64,000 nucleotides of DNA from Micromonospora wenchangensis (GTDB lineage: Bacteria; Actinomycetota; Actinomycetes; Mycobacteriales; Micromonosporaceae), in assembly GCF_002210435.1 (NCBI RefSeq), contig NZ_MZMV01000002.1, positions 124,001 through 188,000 of the forward strand, written 5' to 3'. Each line of letters begins with the position of its first letter. The first letter of the stretch is position 1. Shown here in pieces: positions 59,949-64,000 of the stretch. Under the pieces are notes generated by a model, which had not been told where the DNA came from, made no database searches, and was given only the letters and a program-made list of their open reading frames with translations. The position numbers were made by a program, and so were the translations under genes.

Positions 59949-60761
59949 TCAGCGCAGGGAGCGGGCGTAGCCGGTGGGGGTGCGGCCGGTGACGGCGGCG
60001 AAGTCGCGGGCCAGATGGGCCTGGTCGCTGTAGCCGAGGTCGGCGGCGAGGGTGGCCCAGTCGGGCATCCCGGTTGCGGCCTGCTCGATCGCCTCCAGAA
60101 GGCGGTAGCGGCGGATAACCCACTTAGGGCCGACGCCGACGTGGTCCAGGAAGAGCCGCTGCAACCGCCGTACGGACAGGCCGTGCCGGCGGGCGAGATC
60201 GTCGACCCGCAGCACGCCACGGTCGGTGCGGATCGCCTCGGCGAGGGCCATCGCCTCGGCCGTCGCCGGATCGGGCTGCGGCGCGAAGCCGAGCAGGAAC
60301 GCGTCCAGCGCGCAGCGGCGCTCGTCGTCCGTACCGTCGCAGCGGGGTGCGGCCCCGACGGACCGGGCGGCGCGGGCGGCGGCCGGGTCGGTGTCGAGCG
60401 GGACGTGCCGGTCGGTGAGACCGGCGACCGGGCGACCCCAGAACGGGCGGAAACCCCCGGGGCGGAACTGGATGCCGCTGACCGTTCCGGTGCCGGCCAG
60501 GGTGACGGTGAACAGGGTGCGGCCGACCCCGGCCACCTCGGCGCTCTCCGGGCCGGCGGCGTCGCGGCGGAACACCACGTTGACCGCCGGATGCGGCACG
60601 ACCTGCTGCGTGAACGGCGTGGTCAGCGCCCAGTCGACGAGCCAGTAGTGCTCGACCCAGGGGCGCAGCGCGGGGTCCGGCAGGTGCCGCCGGAACCGCA
60701 ACTCCCGGCGCAGCCGGGCCGGATCGAGGATGCCCCGGTGGTCCCCGCGTGGCTGTCGCAT
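59949..60761 (-). CDS. AraC-family transcriptional regulator
   Basis: 270-residue regulator: an N-terminal domain like those of DUF6597-type AraC proteins (RHLPDPALRPWVEHYWLVDW) and a C-terminal double HTH (VDDLARRHGLSVRRLQRLF, then AADLGYSDQAHLARDF). ATG 60761 lies 31 nt from the divergent isomerase start, so the two genes share a control region and the regulator probably governs that gene. Confidence 0.88.
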   Translation of the reverse strand: MRQPRGDHRGILDPARLRRELRFRRHLPDPALRPWVEHYWLVDWALTTPFTQQVVPHPAVNVVFRRDAAGPESAEVAGVGRTLFTVTLAGTGTVSGIQFRPGGFRPFWGRPVAGLTDRHVPLDTDPAAARAARSVGAAPRCDGTDDERRCALDAFLLGFAPQPDPATAEAMALAEAIRTDRGVLRVDDLARRHGLSVRRLQRLFLDHVGVGPKWVIRRYRLLEAIEQAATGMPDWATLAADLGYSDQAHLARDFAAVTGRTPTGYARSLR

Positions 60762-60792
60762 TCGTTCAAGACCACCTTCATACGCTGGCCGT

Positions 60793-61362
60793 ATGGCAAC
60801 GAAGACTAGTGAGCTGCTGGGCGTCGCCGTCCCGCGGACCGTGGCGTTGGTCCGGGCGACCGGCGACGACCAGCTCGACCTGCCCACCCCGTGCGCGGAC
60901 TACACCGTCGGGGGCCTGATCAACCACGTGTACGACGTGGCGGTCAACTTCCAGCGGCTGGCCGCCGGGCAGGAGACGGACTGGTCGGTCAAGACCGACC
61001 ACGTGGCCGAGCCGGGCTGGCGGGACCGGTTCGCCGTCGAGGCCGACCGGCTCGTGGCCGCCTGGGAGGACCCGGCCAGCGAGGAGGGCGTCGCGCCGGC
61101 GATGGGGCTGCCCCGGTCGACGATCGGCCTGATGGGTGTGGTGGACCTGGTGGTGCACGGCTGGGACCTGGCGCGGGCCACCGGCCAGCCGTACGAGCCG
61201 ACGCCGGAGAGCGTCGGGGCGCTGCACCGGTTCATGGACGAGATGGGGCCGACGGGCCGGCAGATGGGCGCGTTCGGGCCGGAGGTGCCGGTCGACGCGG
61301 CCGGCACGGAGCTGGACCGGCTGCTCGGTCGGACCGGCCGGAACCCGGCCTGGGCGGGCTGA
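60793..61362 (+). CDS. Mycothiol-dependent maleylpyruvate-isomerase-like protein (TIGR03086)
   Basis: 189-residue DinB/MDMPI-fold protein of the TIGR03086 type: CADYTVGGLINHVYD and VVDLVVHGWDLARATG carry the two His of the presumed metal site. Family members are often mycothiol S-transferases or isomerases of unknown substrate. The start at 60793 follows GCCGT with no ribosome site; a leaderless transcript is possible. Divergent AraC gene 31 nt away. Confidence 0.82.
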   Translation: MATKTSELLGVAVPRTVALVRATGDDQLDLPTPCADYTVGGLINHVYDVAVNFQRLAAGQETDWSVKTDHVAEPGWRDRFAVEADRLVAAWEDPASEEGVAPAMGLPRSTIGLMGVVDLVVHGWDLARATGQPYEPTPESVGALHRFMDEMGPTGRQMGAFGPEVPVDAAGTELDRLLGRTGRNPAWAG

Positions 61363-61440
61363 CCTCATCGCCGGTCGGGCATGGCGGAGACCGCTGCGCC
61401 CGGCCGGGCCGCTCGACCGCCACCGCATCGACCAGGCTGC

Positions 61441-61469
61441 TTGACACCGGCTATTCGCCAAATGAATAG
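61441..61469 (+). promoter_or_regulatory. padR promoter with overlapping operator
   Basis: Consensus -35 TTGACA (61441-61446) followed by an inverted repeat CTATTC-N7-GAATAG (61451-61456, 61464-61469), whose right arm falls where the -10 should be. The start codon GTG 61478 is only 8 nt beyond, so the transcript is probably leaderless and PadR is likely autoregulated. Confidence 0.7.
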
Positions 61470-61477
61470 TTAGCCCG

Positions 61478-62014
61478 GTGTCCACGTCGCACGTGCTGCT
61501 CGGGTTGCTGGCTGCCGGCAGCCAGCACGGCTACGAGCTGAAGCGGGCCCACGACACCCGGCTGCCCCGGGCCAAGCCGCTCGCCTTCGGGCAGGTCTAC
61601 GCCACCCTGGGCCGCCTGCAACGCGACGGCCTGGTGGTCAGCGCCGGCCAGGAACGCGAGGCCGGCCCCGACCGGACCGCCTACACCCTCACCGACCAGG
61701 GTCGGGCCGCGCTCACCGGCTGGCTCGCCGCCGTCGAGCCACCCATGCCGTACGTGACCAGCGCGCTGTTCACCAAGGTGGCGGTGGCGTTGCTGGTCGC
61801 CGACCTCAACGCGGCCCGCTCCTACCTGGTCGCCCAGGCGCGGGCGCACACCGAGCGGCTGCGCGAACTCACCGCCGTCAAGACGGCGCCCGCGTCCAGC
61901 CTCGCCGACGTCGTCGCCGTCGACTACGTCATCGCCCATCTCGACGCCGACCTGCGCTGGCTGCGCACCACCCTGGCCCGGGTCGCCGACTGGCACCGGG
62001 AGGTGCACCCGTGA
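61478..62014 (+). CDS. PadR-family regulator
   Basis: 178-residue PadR regulator with HVLLGLLAAGSQHGYELKRA and the wing GQVYATLGRLQRDGLV, then a C-terminal dimerisation helix region of about 90 residues. PadR proteins usually repress transporter genes until a ligand binds. GTG 61478 follows its own promoter/operator. Its stop overlaps the ABC ATPase start by 4 nt (GTGA), making it the first gene of a three-gene unit. Confidence 0.9.
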   Translation: MSTSHVLLGLLAAGSQHGYELKRAHDTRLPRAKPLAFGQVYATLGRLQRDGLVVSAGQEREAGPDRTAYTLTDQGRAALTGWLAAVEPPMPYVTSALFTKVAVALLVADLNAARSYLVAQARAHTERLRELTAVKTAPASSLADVVAVDYVIAHLDADLRWLRTTLARVADWHREVHP

Positions 62015-62730
62015 GCGGACTCCAGGCACACGGCGTGGTCCGGTCGTACGGCCCGACCCCGGCCCTGCGCGGGGTCAGCCTCGACGTCGCCGAGGGGGAG
62101 ATCGTCGCGGTGACCGGGCCCAGCGGCTGCGGCAAGTCCACCCTGCTGCACTGCCTCGCCGGCATCCTGCGCCCGGACGTGGGTGAGGTGCACTGGCGGG
62201 GGGAGCGGATCGACACCTGGCCCGAGGCGGCGCGGTCCCGGCTGCGGCGTACCGAGTTCGGGGTGTTGTTCCAGTTCGGTCAGCTCGTCCCCGAGCTGAC
62301 CGCGGCGGAGAACGTCGCCCTGCCCCTGCTCCTCGCCGGCACGGGGCGGCGAGGAGCAGGGCGGGCGGCGCGCGAATGGCTGGACCGGCTCGGCGTCGCC
62401 CACCTCGCCGACGTCCGCCCCGGCGCGATGTCCGGCGGGCAGCAGCAGCGCTGCGCCACCGCCCGCGCCCTGGTCACCGGGCCCCGGGTGCTCTTCGCCG
62501 ACGAGCCGACCGGCGCGCTCGACACGCTCGGCGGCGAGGAGGTCCTCACCCGGCTCGTGCACCTCGCCCGTGAGCAGGGCACCACCATCGTCCTGGTCAC
62601 CCACGAGCCCCGGATCGCCGCGTACGCCGACCGCGAGGTGATGCTCCGCGACGGCGTGGTCGACCCGACCGGCCTCGGCCTGGACGAACCCCTCGTCCCG
62701 GTGGCCGGGCCCGGCGCGGTCGCCAGGTGA
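62011..62730 (+). CDS. ABC transporter ATP-binding protein (MacB/LolD-like)
   Basis: 239-residue ATPase: Walker A TGPSGCGKST, FQFGQLVPELTAAENV (Q-loop region of the MacB/FtsE group), signature MSGGQQQR and Walker B VLFADEPTGALDT. Pairs with the FtsX-like permease encoded next. Such exporters move lipids, peptides or antibiotics outward. 4-nt overlaps at both ends. Confidence 0.93.
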   Translation: MSGLQAHGVVRSYGPTPALRGVSLDVAEGEIVAVTGPSGCGKSTLLHCLAGILRPDVGEVHWRGERIDTWPEAARSRLRRTEFGVLFQFGQLVPELTAAENVALPLLLAGTGRRGAGRAAREWLDRLGVAHLADVRPGAMSGGQQQRCATARALVTGPRVLFADEPTGALDTLGGEEVLTRLVHLAREQGTTIVLVTHEPRIAAYADREVMLRDGVVDPTGLGLDEPLVPVAGPGAVAR

Positions 62731-64000
62731 CCCCGGTCGTCGCGCTGCGGCTCGCCCTGGCCGGCAACCGCACCGACACCGTCCGGGTCGTCCTCACCGC
62801 GCTCAGCGCCGCCCTGGCCGCGCTCGCCGCGCTGGCCGCCCTCACCGTGCTGGCCGTCCCCACCCCACCGGGCGGGCGGGGCGTCAACAACGCCGAGCAG
62901 TACTCCAACGCGCTGCTGCGCGAGCCCGGCCTGCGCGGCGGGACGGCTGTCGCGTTGCTGCTGCTCGCCGTCCCGGTGCTCGCCCTGGCCGGGCAGTGCG
63001 TCCGGCTCGGCGCGCCGGCCCGGGACCGGCGGCTGGCCGCGTTCCGGCTGGCGGGGGCCACCCCCGGGCAGGTGGCCGCGCTGGTCGCGGTGGAGGCGGG
63101 ACTGGCCGGCCTGCTGGGCACCCTGGTCGGCCTGGGGACGTACCTGGCGGGCCGGGTGCTGCTGCACCGGCCCGACGGGCGAGGACTGCTGCCCCTGCCC
63201 ACCGACGTGCTGCCGTCACCGTCGGCGATCGCGGCGGTGGTGCTCGGCCTGCCGGTGCTGGCCGGGCTGGCCGGTGTCGTCCTGCTGCGCCGGGTCACCG
63301 CGACCCCGCTCGGGGTGGTCCGGCGGGTCCGTCGGGAGCGCCCCCCGGGGCCGTGGGCCGGGCTGCTGATCGCGGCCGGGGTGGCCGCGTACGGTCTGCT
63401 CGTCCCGGTCGGCCGGTGGTACGCCGCCCGTGATCAGGACCCGCCGGCGGTGCTGGAACCGTTGCTGATGCTCGGCGGTGGGCTGGCCGCACTGGTCGGG
63501 GTGGTGGTCGGCACCGGCTGGCTGTCGCACACGGCCGGGCGGCTGCTGCACCGGTGGGGTCGCGGGCCGGCCACGCTGCTGGCCGCCCGCCGGTTGACCG
63601 CCGACCCGTGGGCCGGCAGCCGTACCCTGGCCGCCCTGCTGGCGGCGGTGATCGTGGGGGCGGGCGCGGCCGGGCTACGGGCCTCCATGCTCGCCGACAT
63701 GACGGCGAACCGGGCCATCGGCCAGAGCTTCGCCGCCAGCGACGACTTCTACCTGAACACGATGGACCTGGTCGACCGGGCCGTCCAGGTGGCGGTGGCG
63801 CTGGCCGCCGGTGGCCTGGTCGTCGCCCTGGTCGAGGGGATCGTCGCCCGCCGCCGGACGTACGCGGCGCTGGTCGCCTCCGGGGTGCCCCGCAGCGTCA
63901 TCGGCCGGTCGGTGGCCTGGCAGGCGCTGGCCCCGGCGGTACCGGCCACGGTGCTGGCACTCGCCGTCGGCCTGCTGCTCACCTGGACCACCGGTGGCCG
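62727..64000 (+). CDS. FtsX-like ABC permease, 5' part
   Basis: At least 424 residues of a MacB/FtsX-type permease, open to the window edge. GTG 62727 overlaps the ATPase stop by 4 nt. Seen: TM1 near the N-terminus, a short external loop, FRLAGATPGQVAALVAVE (the conserved cytoplasmic coupling segment), further helices, and a second ALVASGVPRSVIGRSVAWQ coupling segment near the edge, as expected of the two-repeat actinobacterial exporters. The 3' end is missing. Confidence 0.9.
   Translation, partial: MTPVVALRLALAGNRTDTVRVVLTALSAALAALAALAALTVLAVPTPPGGRGVNNAEQYSNALLREPGLRGGTAVALLLLAVPVLALAGQCVRLGAPARDRRLAAFRLAGATPGQVAALVAVEAGLAGLLGTLVGLGTYLAGRVLLHRPDGRGLLPLPTDVLPSPSAIAAVVLGLPVLAGLAGVVLLRRVTATPLGVVRRVRRERPPGPWAGLLIAAGVAAYGLLVPVGRWYAARDQDPPAVLEPLLMLGGGLAALVGVVVGTGWLSHTAGRLLHRWGRGPATLLAARRLTADPWAGSRTLAALLAAVIVGAGAAGLRASMLADMTANRAIGQSFAASDDFYLNTMDLVDRAVQVAVALAAGGLVVALVEGIVARRRTYAALVASGVPRSVIGRSVAWQALAPAVPATVLALAVGLLLTWTTGG

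Noticed and set aside
1..64000. CRISPR array or cas genes
   Set aside because: No regularly spaced direct repeats and no Cas-like proteins were seen.

Overview
The window is about 64 kb of very GC-rich DNA with frequent GTG/TTG starts and many 4-nt ATGA/GTGA gene overlaps. It carries a Cvn conservon, a DUF574 methyltransferase, a mycothiol-type isomerase, an IdeR-type iron box and a Zur regulator. This points to a filamentous actinobacterium; I infer Micromonosporaceae (Micromonospora-like), with moderate confidence.

Layout. 0-5 kb: housekeeping or hypothetical genes (prepilin peptidase end, PAP2 phosphatase, GH65 enzyme, zinc-ribbon protein, methyltransferase). 5.2-26.8 kb: a candidate specialised-metabolite locus in three blocks. 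Block A (minus strand, 13.9 to 5.2 kb) has an SRPBCC protein, an ANL ligase, an EntA-like dehydrogenase, a PhzD-like isochorismatase and a PhzE-like synthase, a set that should turn chorismate into 3-hydroxyanthranilate and activate it. It continues with an Rrf2 regulator, an MFS exporter and a zinc-less alcohol dehydrogenase/quinone reductase. Block B (plus strand, 14.9-20.8 kb) has both subunits of a B12 glutamate mutase, a substrate-binding-protein homologue with no signal peptide, an EamA exporter, an aspartate-semialdehyde dehydrogenase and a shortened aspartokinase; read as a pathway it would make 3-methylaspartate and perhaps its 4-semialdehyde. Block C (minus, 26.8-23.9 kb) is a flavin oxidoreductase translationally coupled to an alpha-oxoamine synthase with a long N-terminal extension. 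Between B and C lie zur, a small gene with a Zur/Fur-type box in its promoter, and two membrane-anchored proteins of unknown function. No carrier-protein, NRPS or PKS module is visible.

27-37 kb: a secreted trypsin-like protein whose nucleophile position is Asp, a HigBA-like toxin-antitoxin pair, tRNA-Lys(UUU), an IdeR-box-controlled ferric-siderophore ABC importer with a siderophore-interacting reductase, and a two-gene prenylated-indole cassette (DMATS prenyltransferase and tryptophanase). 37-41 kb: a complete conservon cvnABCD.

41-53 kb: mixed metabolic, transport and regulatory genes, including a LuxR regulator, an XRE-cupin/BenE divergent pair with a clean operator, mscL, and a GntR/MFS divergent pair. 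53-59.2 kb: a stressosome operon (rsbR, rsbS, rsbT, an RsbX-like phosphatase) translationally linked to a histidine kinase and a receiver-SpoIIE phosphatase. 59.2-64 kb: a gene-poor stretch with nested inverted repeats, an AraC/isomerase divergent pair, and PadR with an ABC exporter cut by the window edge. Two intergenic inverted-repeat elements (about 49.5 and 59.4 kb) share the end sequence AAAGGATGCG and look like small non-autonomous mobile elements or structured RNAs. All calls come from reading the sequence; no database search was run.
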